Under the pieces are notes generated by a model that was not told where the DNA came from, did not search any database, and saw only the letters and a program-made list of their open reading frames with translations. Of a stretch of 22,470 nt of DNA, positions 6,014 through 13,256 are shown piece by piece. The stretch spans positions 1-22,470 of IMG/VR virus record IMGVR_UViG_3300046000_005349; one strand, 5' to 3'. Position numbers and translations under genes: made by a program. Source of the DNA: a virus. How positions within the stretch are numbered: position 1 is the stretch's first letter; every line of letters begins with the position of its first letter.

Positions 6014-6214
6014 ATGCAATTTATCGTTACCCAATCACCGAAACATAAATACCGTGACGTTTATTCGTCCGTTGTGATGATCGTTGAAGCCGCGAGCGCT
6101 GCCGAAGCCAAGCGCACGGCACGCGCGGACAAGCCCGAAGAATTTGGCGCGCATTCGGATTTTAAAGCGATGACCGCCGAACCGTTGACGCTCGGCGCGG
6201 TTTATCTGTTCTAG
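6014..6214 (+). CDS. Hypothetical early protein, 66 aa
   Basis: ATG 6014 follows AAAGGAG; the upstream in-frame GTG (5981) overlaps the -10 box and is excluded. The sequence starts with a strand (QFIVTQSP), then VVMIVEAASAAEAKRTARAD, a pattern (strand, then a helix starting with (A/S)xxEA) seen in many tiny phage proteins, and ends PLTLGAVYLF. Function unknown; probably a small alpha/beta fold. Confidence 0.6.
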   Translation: MQFIVTQSPKHKYRDVYSSVVMIVEAASAAEAKRTARADKPEEFGAHSDFKAMTAEPLTLGAVYLF

Positions 6215-6223
6215 GGGTGCAAC

Positions 6224-6538
6224 ATGAAAACAAATGAACAGCTTTATCATATGTATTATGACGGCGGGCAACCCGTCGCAGCCGTCAAAGCGTTGCGCGA
6301 GCAAACCGGATGCACCTTGCGCGATGCGGTTTACGCGTTCAGGGAACGCACGATTGACAACGTGTTGAACGTTGCAGCCGAACGCGATGCACGGTTGCGC
6401 CTTGAAGCCGCTGCACCGCAATTGCTCGCACTTGTGCAACGTGTCGCAGCGCTCAACCGTGATGCGGGCGAAATCGGCGCGGGTATGCTCGCAAGCTTGG
6501 TTGATGACGCTCGCACGCTGATTGCAATGAGTGAATAA
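6224..6538 (+). CDS. Small protein with L7/L12 C-terminal-like segment, 104 aa
   Basis: ATG 6224 follows AGGGGTGC, nine bases after the previous stop. Residues about 15-35 (QPVAAVKALREQTGCTLRDAVYAFR) match the helix-turn-helix of the ribosomal protein L7/L12 C-terminal domain (K.Avk.lre.tgl.LkeAk..v), which in the ribosome contacts translation factors; phages and bacteria carry many unrelated-function copies of this fold. The rest is a long alanine-rich helix, probably coiled-coil (RLRLEAAAPQLLALVQRVAALNRD). This is the last gene before the terminase promoter. Confidence 0.55.
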   Translation: MKTNEQLYHMYYDGGQPVAAVKALREQTGCTLRDAVYAFRERTIDNVLNVAAERDARLRLEAAAPQLLALVQRVAALNRDAGEIGAGMLASLVDDARTLIAMSE

Positions 6539-6560
6539 AACCGCGCTAATTTCCCACACC

Positions 6561-6589
6561 TTGCAACATGGTCGCGCATAAATTATAAT
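6561..6589 (+). promoter_or_regulatory. Promoter of the terminase/late operon, leaderless
   Basis: TTGCAA (6561-6566), 17-bp spacer, perfect TATAAT (6584-6589). A transcript would begin near 6596-6597, at or one to two bases before the ATG at 6598, so the mRNA would have no leader. No Shine-Dalgarno sequence lies before that ATG. Confidence 0.65.
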
Positions 6590-6599
6590 GCGCGACCAT
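6568..6599. promoter_or_regulatory. 12-bp perfect palindrome over the terminase promoter (operator candidate)
   Basis: ATGGTCGCGCAT (6568-6579) and ATGCGCGACCAT (6588-6599) are exact reverse complements around the 8-base centre AAATTATA. The right arm includes the last two bases of the -10 box and the first two bases of the start codon. A dimeric regulator here would block the polymerase. A terminase recognition site (pac/cos region) is an alternative. Confidence 0.6.
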
Positions 6600-7116
6600 G
6601 AACGTTTTAAAAGAACCAAGACACGAACGATTTGCGCAAGCGATTGCGGCGGGTAAATCGCTGCACCTTGCGTCACAGTTGGCCGGTTATCTACAACCCG
6701 CATACGCGCTCGCGCGTGACCCCGTGATTCAAGCCCGTGTGGCCGAACTTCTCAAAGACGCTGCAACGGATGCGGTGATGCAATCGCGCGAATGGCAAGA
6801 GCGCGAAACGCGTTCGGCGCGCGTCGATATTCGTGCGCTGTTCAATATGCAAACCGGCTTGTTGTTGCCAATGAGTGAATGGCCGGATGATGCAGCCGAA
6901 GCGGTTGAGTCAATCGAGTATGATAAATTCGGAATGCCAAAAATCAAATTGCGCAAAACCGGATCAATGAACAATCTTGGAAAAAATCTGAGAATGCTCA
7001 CTGACAAAGTTGAGTTGAGCGGGCCGAATGATGGACCGTTGCAAACGATCACCAACACGATGACGCCACAAGAGGCGGCGGAAGCTTATGCCGCGATGTT
7101 GAACCCCGGCAAATGA
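6598..7116 (+). CDS. terS: Terminase small subunit
   Basis: 172 residues. The N terminus (EPRHERFAQAIAAGKSLHLASQLAGY) is the classic DNA-binding helix-turn-helix of phage TerS proteins, which bind the packaging site and form a ring that loads the large subunit. The middle is charged and helical, and the C terminus (TMTPQEAAEAYAAMLNPG) is the usual region for contact with TerL. There is no ribosome binding site before ATG 6598, but the start agrees with the family N terminus and with the promoter directly upstream. The stop codon overlaps the terL start (ATGA), showing tight coupling. Confidence 0.85.
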   Translation: MNVLKEPRHERFAQAIAAGKSLHLASQLAGYLQPAYALARDPVIQARVAELLKDAATDAVMQSREWQERETRSARVDIRALFNMQTGLLLPMSEWPDDAAEAVESIEYDKFGMPKIKLRKTGSMNNLGKNLRMLTDKVELSGPNDGPLQTITNTMTPQEAAEAYAAMLNPGK

Positions 7117-8741
7117 CCGCCGTTGCTTGGCCTCCCGATTATCTTTCCGTTTGGTCAATGCGTCAAACGCGGCTCGGTGTGCTGCGATCAATGCCGGAAT
7201 TATGGGCGGGCGCATTCGAGCATTACCGAACACACCCCGTCGATTTTATAAACGATTGGTGCGATACATACGATCCACGGAACGCGGGCCGCGACAAGCC
7301 TTCATATATGCCGTTCATTCTGTTTCCGCGACAGGTGACGTTGGTTGCCTTCTTACAGGCATGTTTAAGCGGTGAGGAATCCGGCCTAGTTGAGAAATGC
7401 CGCGATATGGGCGCGACTTGGGTATGCGCGGCGTTTAGCGTTTGGCTATGGCGGTTCTATCCCGGCGCGGCGGTTGGTTGGGGATCACGTAAGGAACAGT
7501 TGGTTGATAAATTAGGCGACCCGGATTCGATATTTGAAAAGATGCGGATACTTGTTCGCCGGTTGCCGCGCGAATTTTGGCCGCGTGGTTTTGTTGAGTC
7601 CGACCATATGGCTTATATGCGTCTTGTAAATCCCGAAACGGGCGCAACCATCACGGGCGAAGCGGGCGACAACATCGGGCGCGGCGGACGCAAGCTGATT
7701 TATTTTAAAGATGAATCCGCACACTATGAGCGACCGGAAAAAATTGAAGCGTCATTGTCAGACAACACGCGCGTTCAAATTGACATTTCGAGCGTCAACG
7801 GTTTGGGCAATGTGTTCCATCGGAAGCGCGAAGCGGGCGAAGAATGGAACAGCGGACCCGCGTTGAAAGGTAAGACGAACGTTTTCATTATGGATTGGCG
7901 CGACCATCCCGAAAAAAATGAAGCGTGGTATATGTCGCGCAAAAAGAAAGCGGAAGCGGACGGGCTTTATCATATTTTTGCGCAAGAGGTTGACCGAAAT
8001 TATGCGGCGGCGGTTGATGGCGTTATCATTCCCGCCGAATGGGTCAACGCTGCGATTGACGCGCATGTGAAATTGAATTTTGAAGCAACCGGGCAACACG
8101 TTGCAGGGTTGGACGTTGCAGACGAAGGCGGCGACCGTAATGCGCTCGCGCTGCGCAAGGGTGCCTTGCTTGTCAATTTGGATGATTGGGCCGAAGGCGA
8201 TACAGGACAAACTACGCGGCGCGCGGTTGGTATGTGCGAGGGTATTGGACCGGTCGCATTGCAATACGATCCAATCGGCGTCGGTGCGGGCGTGAAGTCC
8301 GAAGCAAACCGATTGAAGGCGGAAGGATTATTGAAGCCGGGAATTATTTTTGTTCCTTGGTGGGCGGGAGCTAACCCGCAAGACCCGGATGGGCATGTTA
8401 TTCCGCGTGACAAAGATACACCGTTAAACAAAGATTTTTATTCCAACTTGAAGGCGCAAGGTTGGTGGGAATTGCGTTTGCGATTTGAGCGCACCTATCG
8501 CGCCGTCACTGAGGGAATCACTTATTCGCCGGATGAATTAATTAGCATTCCCTCGCATCTTCCAAAGCTGCGACAATTGCAAAAAGAATTGAGCCAAGCG
8601 ACGGCGGGACGCTCAACCGGTGCAATGAAATTGGTAGTAAACAAAGCGCCATCCGGCACGCGCTCGCCTAACCTTGCCGATTCCGTGGTGATGGCGTATT
8701 ATCCGCTAATTGCAAAGCTTGCGACCGTTCGCATGTGGTAA
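7113..8741 (+). CDS. terL: Terminase large subunit (ATPase/nuclease)
   Basis: 542 residues from ATG 7113, overlapping the terS stop by four bases. ATPase: Walker A-like RDMGATW at 97-103, a variant common in one branch of phage TerL proteins that lacks the GKS/T ending; Walker B YFKDE with D200/E201. Nuclease (RNase H fold): D334 in GLDVADEGGD, D386 in YDPIGVGAG, and D523 in NLADSVVMAYY give the acidic triad that binds two metals. The enzyme cuts concatemeric DNA and pumps it into the prohead through the portal. Length and motif spacing are normal, with no sign of damage. Confidence 0.93.
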   Translation: MTAVAWPPDYLSVWSMRQTRLGVLRSMPELWAGAFEHYRTHPVDFINDWCDTYDPRNAGRDKPSYMPFILFPRQVTLVAFLQACLSGEESGLVEKCRDMGATWVCAAFSVWLWRFYPGAAVGWGSRKEQLVDKLGDPDSIFEKMRILVRRLPREFWPRGFVESDHMAYMRLVNPETGATITGEAGDNIGRGGRKLIYFKDESAHYERPEKIEASLSDNTRVQIDISSVNGLGNVFHRKREAGEEWNSGPALKGKTNVFIMDWRDHPEKNEAWYMSRKKKAEADGLYHIFAQEVDRNYAAAVDGVIIPAEWVNAAIDAHVKLNFEATGQHVAGLDVADEGGDRNALALRKGALLVNLDDWAEGDTGQTTRRAVGMCEGIGPVALQYDPIGVGAGVKSEANRLKAEGLLKPGIIFVPWWAGANPQDPDGHVIPRDKDTPLNKDFYSNLKAQGWWELRLRFERTYRAVTEGITYSPDELISIPSHLPKLRQLQKELSQATAGRSTGAMKLVVNKAPSGTRSPNLADSVVMAYYPLIAKLATVRMW

Positions 8742-8753
8742 AAGGATTCTTCA

Positions 8754-8795
8754 ATGCGATATTTCGTTGACGTTCGGAATGCACGGACCCCGTGA
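8754..8795 (+). CDS. Tiny ORF (13 aa) after terL, may be first half of a split gene
   Basis: ATG 8754 has a good ribosome binding site (AAAGGA at 8741-8746) and encodes MRYFVDVRNARTP before TGA at 8793-8795. The stop overlaps the GTG of the next tiny ORF (GTGA). The junction holds a CCCC run (8788-8791), where a -1 slip would join the two into one protein of 43 residues. Either a translated leader/coupled mini-gene or the 5' part of a frameshifted gene. Confidence 0.4.
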   Translation: MRYFVDVRNARTP

Positions 8796-8884
8796 TAAAA
8801 TTCGGCGCGGTCACAAGCGTTGGGCAAAATTTGTTTGAAGAAGTAATTTTGCGCGTGCGCGCCGATCCATTTGGAACCACATAA
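8792..8884 (+). CDS. Tiny ORF (30 aa) before portal, may be second half of a split gene
   Basis: GTG 8792 to TAA 8884 encodes a well-composed short sequence (IKFGAVTSVGQNLFEEVILRVRADPFGTT) with a clear amphipathic helix in the middle. It begins inside the stop of the upstream tiny ORF and ends one base before the portal ATG, so it fills the space neatly. It has no ribosome binding site of its own, so it would rely on reinitiation or on a -1 frameshift from 8754. No family is recognised. Confidence 0.4.
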   Translation: MIKFGAVTSVGQNLFEEVILRVRADPFGTT

Positions 8885-8885
8885 A

Positions 8886-10199
8886 ATGAAATCCATTATC
8901 AACGCGCAACGCAGCTTGCCGAATTTGTTTCCCGGCTATTTCAGCGGTGGAAGTACGAAGCATGACCATGCGACCGATTACGGTTGGCCGGTGTCGCTCG
9001 AATTTGACCAACTCTATCGCATGTACGCGCGCAACGGTTTGGCGGCGGCGGCTGCGGATCGTTTGAGTCTGCGCACTTGGAAAACGTTGCCGGAATTTAT
9101 GGAAACGGATGCACCGAAAGAAAACAAAGGTGAATCCGATTTGCGGCAACGCTTGGAAGATATACGCGGTTGGCAAGCGCTCATTGAAACCGACTTGCGC
9201 GCGTTCGTCGGTGGATACGCGGGCGCGATCTTGCGTGTTGCTGACAACAAACCTTTCAACCAACCCGTTGACCGTGTTGCGGGCGGTGTTGATGGGATTG
9301 TTGAGATTGTTCCCGCGTGGCGTGGTCAAATCTTTGTCAAGACTTGGAACGAAGATACATCATCGGAAAATTACGGGCGTCCGGTCATGTACGAATTTCG
9401 CGAAAGTGCTGTTCCGAATAAGAACGCGGGAAACAACGCACCGCAAAACCGCACGTTTGATTTGCACCCGGATAGATTGCTGTTGTGGTCCGCCGATGGA
9501 ACAGTGTTCGCGCGCTCAAATCTTGAAGCGGGCTATAACAGTTTAATCGACGTTGAAAAAATTGTTGGCGCGGGCGGTGAAGGGTTTTGGAAAAATGCAA
9601 AGTCCGCACCGGTACTGACAGCCGATGAAACGTTTGACCCGGCTTCAATGGCGGCTTCGCTCGGTGTGTCGCAAGATATGATTAAAGAGGCGATGAGCGA
9701 ACGCGTTGAAGATTGGCAAAAGGGTTTTGATAAACTGCTAATGTTGCAAGGTATCAAAGCTGAAACGCTCGGCGTGACTCTCCCGCAACCGAACGAATTT
9801 TTTATGATGGCCGCGAATATGTTTGCCGCGTCGGTATCAATGCCGGTGCGCGTTCTTATCGGCAATCAAACGGGCGAACGCGCGTCAACAGAAGATCAAA
9901 CAGACTTCAATCAAACGTGCATGGCACGGCGGGAACGCGTGATTGTGCCGATGTTGCGCGAATTATTGAACCGGCTAGAAAAATGGGGTATTATCCCCGA
10001 ACGTGATTGGCTCATTGGGTGGGAAAGCCTCTTGGATTCATCGCCTTCGGAAAAGATGACGCGCGCAAGCGGCATGGCCGAAATCAACGCGAAGTCACAA
10101 GGCGCGATGGGCGACGGCGAACCGGCATTCTCGATTGATGAAATCCGCGCAGAAGTTGGTATGGCACCGCGCGATGAAGTTGGGGTAACAGATGAATAA
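8886..10199 (+). CDS. Portal protein (DUF1073-like)
   Basis: 437 residues from ATG 8886, with GGAACC eight bases upstream; an in-frame TTG at 8871 overlaps that site. The order and content are those of a dodecameric portal: N-terminal LEFDQLYRMYARNGLAAAAADRLSLRTWKTLP (the usual opening with a residue run for the wing), a wing/stem beta region, KIVGAGGEGFWKNA before the long helix, PVRVLIGNQTGERASTEDQTDFNQ in the crown-stem region, and a helical end. The pattern fits the DUF1073 branch, which some databases label Acb1-like; I see no reason to call it an anti-CBASS enzyme. The portal forms the DNA entry channel and starts prohead assembly. Confidence 0.85.
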   Translation: MKSIINAQRSLPNLFPGYFSGGSTKHDHATDYGWPVSLEFDQLYRMYARNGLAAAAADRLSLRTWKTLPEFMETDAPKENKGESDLRQRLEDIRGWQALIETDLRAFVGGYAGAILRVADNKPFNQPVDRVAGGVDGIVEIVPAWRGQIFVKTWNEDTSSENYGRPVMYEFRESAVPNKNAGNNAPQNRTFDLHPDRLLLWSADGTVFARSNLEAGYNSLIDVEKIVGAGGEGFWKNAKSAPVLTADETFDPASMAASLGVSQDMIKEAMSERVEDWQKGFDKLLMLQGIKAETLGVTLPQPNEFFMMAANMFAASVSMPVRVLIGNQTGERASTEDQTDFNQTCMARRERVIVPMLRELLNRLEKWGIIPERDWLIGWESLLDSSPSEKMTRASGMAEINAKSQGAMGDGEPAFSIDEIRAEVGMAPRDEVGVTDE

Positions 10200-11328
10200 A
10201 CAGGTTCGCGTCAACGTCCGCACAAACTCGGTGAGCAAACCGCGCGAAGAAATGCGCAACGGTCGCAAGGTCATCGTGGTTTCAAGCGCGACAATGCCCG
10301 ATGACGTGGTGATGAATGATATTCGTTATCCGGCAACCGAAATTGAAAAATCATTTGCAACGTTGAACCGTGCGCCCGCGCCGTTGGGTCATCCGATGAT
10401 TGGCGGCATGTTCGTTTCAGCGCGCGACCCGGAAGCCATCAACGCAAATCATGTTGGTGCGTGGAATGAAAACGTGCGCCGTGAAAAAGGGCGCGTGTTG
10501 CTCGATAAGGTGATTGACGTTGAAGTTGCAAACCGCACCGAAGCGGGGCGCGGTCTAATGGCTGCGATCAATGAAGGCAAACCGATTCACACTAGCACGG
10601 GCCTTGTTGCCAATCTCGAAACTGCACCGGAAAATTCCGGCGCGAAATACTTTGCAAAAAATATCATCTTTGACCATGACGCAATCTTGCTGAATGAAAA
10701 AGGTGCAGCGACACCGGAACAAGGTGTGGGCATGTTCGTCAATTCGACGGGCGAAACAGTTGATGTTGTGAATAGCGTTCTTGAAGATAGCGCTATAAGC
10801 GACTTGGAATGGGCGGCTGATATGGCCGTTCGCGCGGTTGAGAAGTTGGGGCGGGCCTCACTTGTTGAACGCGTTGCGACCGCAATCAAAAAAGCCCTAA
10901 CCGGCGAAGGTGGCGGAACCTCGGAACTTAACAATGGAGAAAGTGAAATGGACGAAAAAAAGTTCAACGATCTTTCCGCGAAGGTTGACGCCATTGCGGA
11001 TAGCATGAAAGGCATTGACGCTCTTGTTGCCAATGCCGTTGCGGTTGCGGTTAAGCCGCTTACCGATAACCTCACCGCCATCACGGCGGCGAACGCTGCG
11101 AAAGATGCGGCGGAACTTACCGAACTTCGCGCCAAGATCGTGAAAGCGAATCTTATGAGCGAATCAACGGCGGGCGAATTGACGCTCAACACGGCGCGCG
11201 AGTTGGCGAAGAAAGCCGAACCGGGCAAAGCCGCTGCCGTCATGGGTGCGTTCCACAATTCATCGGGTGAGTCCGATGAGTTCGCGGGCGTTGATCTTAA
11301 TGCGGCGATGACCACGGGAGGCAAATAA
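10192..11328 (+). CDS. Capsid maturation protease (DUF2213-like) with C-terminal scaffold domain
   Basis: 378 residues, starting within the portal gene (eight-base overlap). Residues 1-200 are like the DUF2213 family: PLGHPMIGG (H67), HTSTGLVA (S135), FDHDAILLNEKGAATPEQG (D161, H162, D163). The serine and histidine would be the catalytic pair in a serine protease that cleaves scaffold and capsid N termini. From about residue 250 the protein becomes a charged, alanine-rich coiled-coil (scaffold), separated from the protease by a G/S/N-rich linker. An internal start at 10948 would make the scaffold alone. The arrangement is protease-scaffold fused upstream of the capsid gene, as in lambda C/Nu3. 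Confidence 0.82.
   Translation: MNKQVRVNVRTNSVSKPREEMRNGRKVIVVSSATMPDDVVMNDIRYPATEIEKSFATLNRAPAPLGHPMIGGMFVSARDPEAINANHVGAWNENVRREKGRVLLDKVIDVEVANRTEAGRGLMAAINEGKPIHTSTGLVANLETAPENSGAKYFAKNIIFDHDAILLNEKGAATPEQGVGMFVNSTGETVDVVNSVLEDSAISDLEWAADMAVRAVEKLGRASLVERVATAIKKALTGEGGGTSELNNGESEMDEKKFNDLSAKVDAIADSMKGIDALVANAVAVAVKPLTDNLTAITAANAAKDAAELTELRAKIVKANLMSESTAGELTLNTARELAKKAEPGKAAAVMGAFHNSSGESDEFAGVDLNAAMTTGGK
10948..11328 (+). CDS. Nested scaffold protein from an internal in-frame start (126 aa)
   Basis: ATG 10948 lies in the frame of the protease gene, and GGAG (10936-10939) stands eight bases before it, an ideal ribosome binding site in the middle of a gene. The product would be MDEKKFNDLSAKVDAIADSM..., a helical scaffold identical to the C-terminal third of the protease. 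It falls exactly after the flexible linker, at the domain boundary. Lambda Nu3 inside gene C works the same way. Expression of the short form is inferred from sequence only. Confidence 0.7.
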   Translation: MDEKKFNDLSAKVDAIADSMKGIDALVANAVAVAVKPLTDNLTAITAANAAKDAAELTELRAKIVKANLMSESTAGELTLNTARELAKKAEPGKAAAVMGAFHNSSGESDEFAGVDLNAAMTTGGK

Positions 11329-11330
11329 TC

Positions 11331-11777
11331 ATGGCTAAGAACGTAATTTATTTTGGTCCGATCACCAAAGAACCGCAGACGGTTGACCGCGTTTGCACGG
11401 GTGCGCTCGTTGTCGGTTCTATCGCCTATAGCAACGCGGGCACGATGACGGTTGCGGCGGCTGCGCAAGACGGGCTTGAATTGTTCATTGTGAACAATCG
11501 GCGCGAAATCGGGCAAGACGTTGCGACGGCGTACACTTCCGGCGATATGATTAACGCGTACAAGCCCGTACCCGGTGAAAAATATCAGGTGCGTGTGGCC
11601 GCTGAAACGTTCGCGGTTGGCGACAAGCTGACCTTGGGCGCGTCGGGCCGTCTCACAAAGACGATTGCGGCGGCGGACATTACGCAAGCGTATTTCGCTG
11701 ACACGGCGGGCGCGTACTCGGCGGGCGATTTGGCCGCTGTAACTTGGGCGGGTGCCGGTGGCACGGCCATTGCCTAA
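11331..11777 (+). CDS. Head decoration/cement-like protein
   Basis: 148 residues. ATG 11331 follows GGGAGGC and starts three bases after the protease/scaffold stop. The sequence is rich in alanine, glycine, threonine and short beta strands (TGALVVGSIAYSNAGTMTVAAAA, FAVGDKLTLGASGRLTK) as in DUF2190-type cement proteins that sit on the capsid surface and add stability. Its place between scaffold and major capsid gene is the usual one for gpD-like proteins. The family assignment is by composition and position rather than by a strong motif. Confidence 0.62.
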   Translation: MAKNVIYFGPITKEPQTVDRVCTGALVVGSIAYSNAGTMTVAAAAQDGLELFIVNNRREIGQDVATAYTSGDMINAYKPVPGEKYQVRVAAETFAVGDKLTLGASGRLTKTIAAADITQAYFADTAGAYSAGDLAAVTWAGAGGTAIA

Positions 11778-11795
11778 AGAAAGGGATTAAACATC

Positions 11796-12791
11796 ATGTT
11801 GAAGTTTACCAAAGAACAGCAAGACTACATTCTTGCAAATCGTCGCGAGTTCAACACCCGTCAAGCCGCGATGGCTTCGCTCATGGGTTCGGGCGCGACG
11901 ATGATTGGAAACGCAACCACGTTGCCGCGTGACGTGTGGGGCGAATGGGATCGCGAAGGAATCGAAATCCAGCGCGAAGTTCTCAGCGTGTTCAATACTC
12001 TTGCCGCGTCCGTCTCGCGTCCAATGCCAATCGGTAAGATGATTCACTATTTCCAACAGGTCAGTGATAGCGGCGTTGCAAACGTCACCCTTGACGGTCG
12101 CAGCAAAGCCAACACCGATCAACAGACGTTCAACTATGTCGGAACCCCGCTGCCGATCACCGACAGCACGTTTAGTTATGGTTGGCGTCAAGTTGCGGCG
12201 GCTCAAACGGAAGGCTTCGCGCTTGACCCGGTTGGCCGTAACAACTCGATGTTCAAAGTCGCGAAGAAACTTGAATCCCTCATTCTCGACGGCGATTCAA
12301 ACATCGTGGTTGGTGGTGCAACGCTTTACGGGCTGCGCACGCATCCGAAGCGCGAGACGCGCACAACCTCGCAAGCCTTGATTACCGCGACCGGCGCGCA
12401 ATGGGCTGCGGACGTGAACGCAACAATCAAGTTGCTTCACAACAATAACTTCCGCGTTCCGGCAACGTTGTTCGTGAATTGGAATGATTGGTACTACGCG
12501 GGTAACACCGATTACACAACCAACTATCCCAAATCCATTGCGCAGCGCATTCGCGAAATGGACGGCGTTGGGGAAGTTATCCCGGCTTCGGACGTTACGG
12601 CGGGTCAGATCATCGCGGTCGTGAAGAATAGCCGCGTGTTGCAGGTTCTCAACGGAATGCCGATGACAACGCGTGCGCAGTTCCGCGCGAACCCGGAAGA
12701 TGACTATAACTTTGTGACGATGGCGGCGGCGGCGCTCGAAATCAAATACGACTCCACAGATCAGTGTGGTATCGCGGTTTCGTCGCTCTAG
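11796..12791 (+). CDS. Major capsid protein, HK97 fold
   Basis: 331 residues from ATG 11796, which follows AAAGGGATT. Recognisable parts: an N-terminal helix (KFTKEQQDYILANRREFNTRQAAMASLMG), the E-loop region with DREGIEIQREVLSVFNTLAASVSRPMPIGKMIHYFQQVSDSG, the KLESLILDGDSNIVVGGATLYGLRTHPKRET stretch with strong similarity to DUF6260/encapsulin-like capsids, and a C-terminal part (VVKNSRVLQVLNGMPMTTRAQFRANPEDDYNFVTMAAAALEIKYD) typical of the A-domain end. No obvious long prohead delta domain. It is followed by a strong terminator, fitting a highly made protein. Confidence 0.88.
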   Translation: MLKFTKEQQDYILANRREFNTRQAAMASLMGSGATMIGNATTLPRDVWGEWDREGIEIQREVLSVFNTLAASVSRPMPIGKMIHYFQQVSDSGVANVTLDGRSKANTDQQTFNYVGTPLPITDSTFSYGWRQVAAAQTEGFALDPVGRNNSMFKVAKKLESLILDGDSNIVVGGATLYGLRTHPKRETRTTSQALITATGAQWAADVNATIKLLHNNNFRVPATLFVNWNDWYYAGNTDYTTNYPKSIAQRIREMDGVGEVIPASDVTAGQIIAVVKNSRVLQVLNGMPMTTRAQFRANPEDDYNFVTMAAAALEIKYDSTDQCGIAVSSL

Positions 12792-12815
12792 TCAAAACTG
12801 TTAAACGATGATAAG

Positions 12816-12851
12816 AATGAGGCGGGCTTAATTGTCCGCCTCATTTTTTTT
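12816..12851 (+). terminator. Intrinsic terminator after the capsid gene
   Basis: AATGAGGCGG (12816-12825) and CCGCCTCATT (12836-12845) form a 10-bp perfect stem with a 10-base loop, then eight T's (12844-12851). It separates the capsid gene from the connector and tail genes. Confidence 0.93.
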
Positions 12852-12880
12852 GCACATATCAAACAAGGGAATTTCCCCAC

Positions 12881-13192
12881 ATGAAAGTTCGCATTACCGA
12901 AAAAGGCGTCAACGATTCAAACAACAACACGATTCCCGTTGGAACGATTATCGACGTTCCCGGCGATACGATTCCCGCTTCGCTTGTCAATAAGTGCGTT
13001 GTCGCGGAAATCATCACCGGTCAAGCCGGTGCCGGTAATCCGATGACCAAAGCCGAACAGAAAGCGTTGCAGAAAGAAATCGCAGCGCGCACCGATGTTG
13101 CAACCGTTCTCGGTGTCACGGTTGACCCGAATTGGACGCTTGAACAGATCAACGCGGCTATCACCGCTGCGGAAAATCCTGCGCAGCCATAA
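12881..13192 (+). CDS. Hypothetical small head/neck protein, 103 aa
   Basis: ATG 12881 follows AAGGGAA. The N-terminal half has short beta strands with IPVGTIIDVPGDTIPASLVNKCVV; the C-terminal half is helical and ends in NAAITAAENPAQP, with a LEM/SAP-like helix (WTLEQINAAI). In many phages a protein of this size and position caps or joins the head vertex, but I do not recognise a specific family. It lies alone between two intrinsic terminators, and no promoter is visible in front of it, so expression would depend on read-through. Confidence 0.6.
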   Translation: MKVRITEKGVNDSNNNTIPVGTIIDVPGDTIPASLVNKCVVAEIITGQAGAGNPMTKAEQKALQKEIAARTDVATVLGVTVDPNWTLEQINAAITAAENPAQP

Positions 13193-13200
13193 ACTAAACA

Positions 13201-13234
13201 CCCCGCGCCGTTTGATATGGCGCGGGGATTTTTT
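13201..13234 (+). terminator. Intrinsic terminator, second after the capsid gene
   Basis: CCCCGCGCC (13201-13209) and GGCGCGGGG (13219-13227) form a 9-bp G+C stem with a 9-base loop, followed by ATTTTTT. Strong on sequence grounds. It lies 22 bp before the next gene's start codon, so downstream genes must get their mRNA by read-through, antitermination or an unseen promoter. Confidence 0.9.
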
Positions 13235-13256
13235 CTAACTCGAATGAGGTTCCCGC

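Noticed and set aside
6035-6703. 222-aa open frame on the - strand
   Set aside because: Crosses two + strand genes, the terminase promoter and the palindrome; no ribosome binding site and no recognisable domain.
8767-8801. Possible promoter TTGACG...TAAAAT before the portal gene
   Set aside because: Spacer is 23 bp, too long for sigma70; the region is better explained by the tiny ORFs.
8886-10199. Anti-CBASS (Acb1) enzyme
   Set aside because: Some database families give that label to DUF1073 portals, but the sequence order and position are those of a portal and I see no phosphodiesterase HxT motif pair.
10587-11687. 366-aa open frame on the - strand
   Set aside because: Covers the protease/scaffold and decoration genes, which have strong family and ribosome binding evidence; the antisense product is serine/alanine-rich with no recognisable motif. 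It is a shadow of codon bias.
12866-12880. GGGAA-T-TTCCC dyad before the 103-aa gene
   Set aside because: Five-bp arms with a single centre base; more simply explained by the ribosome binding site AAGGGAA and chance.
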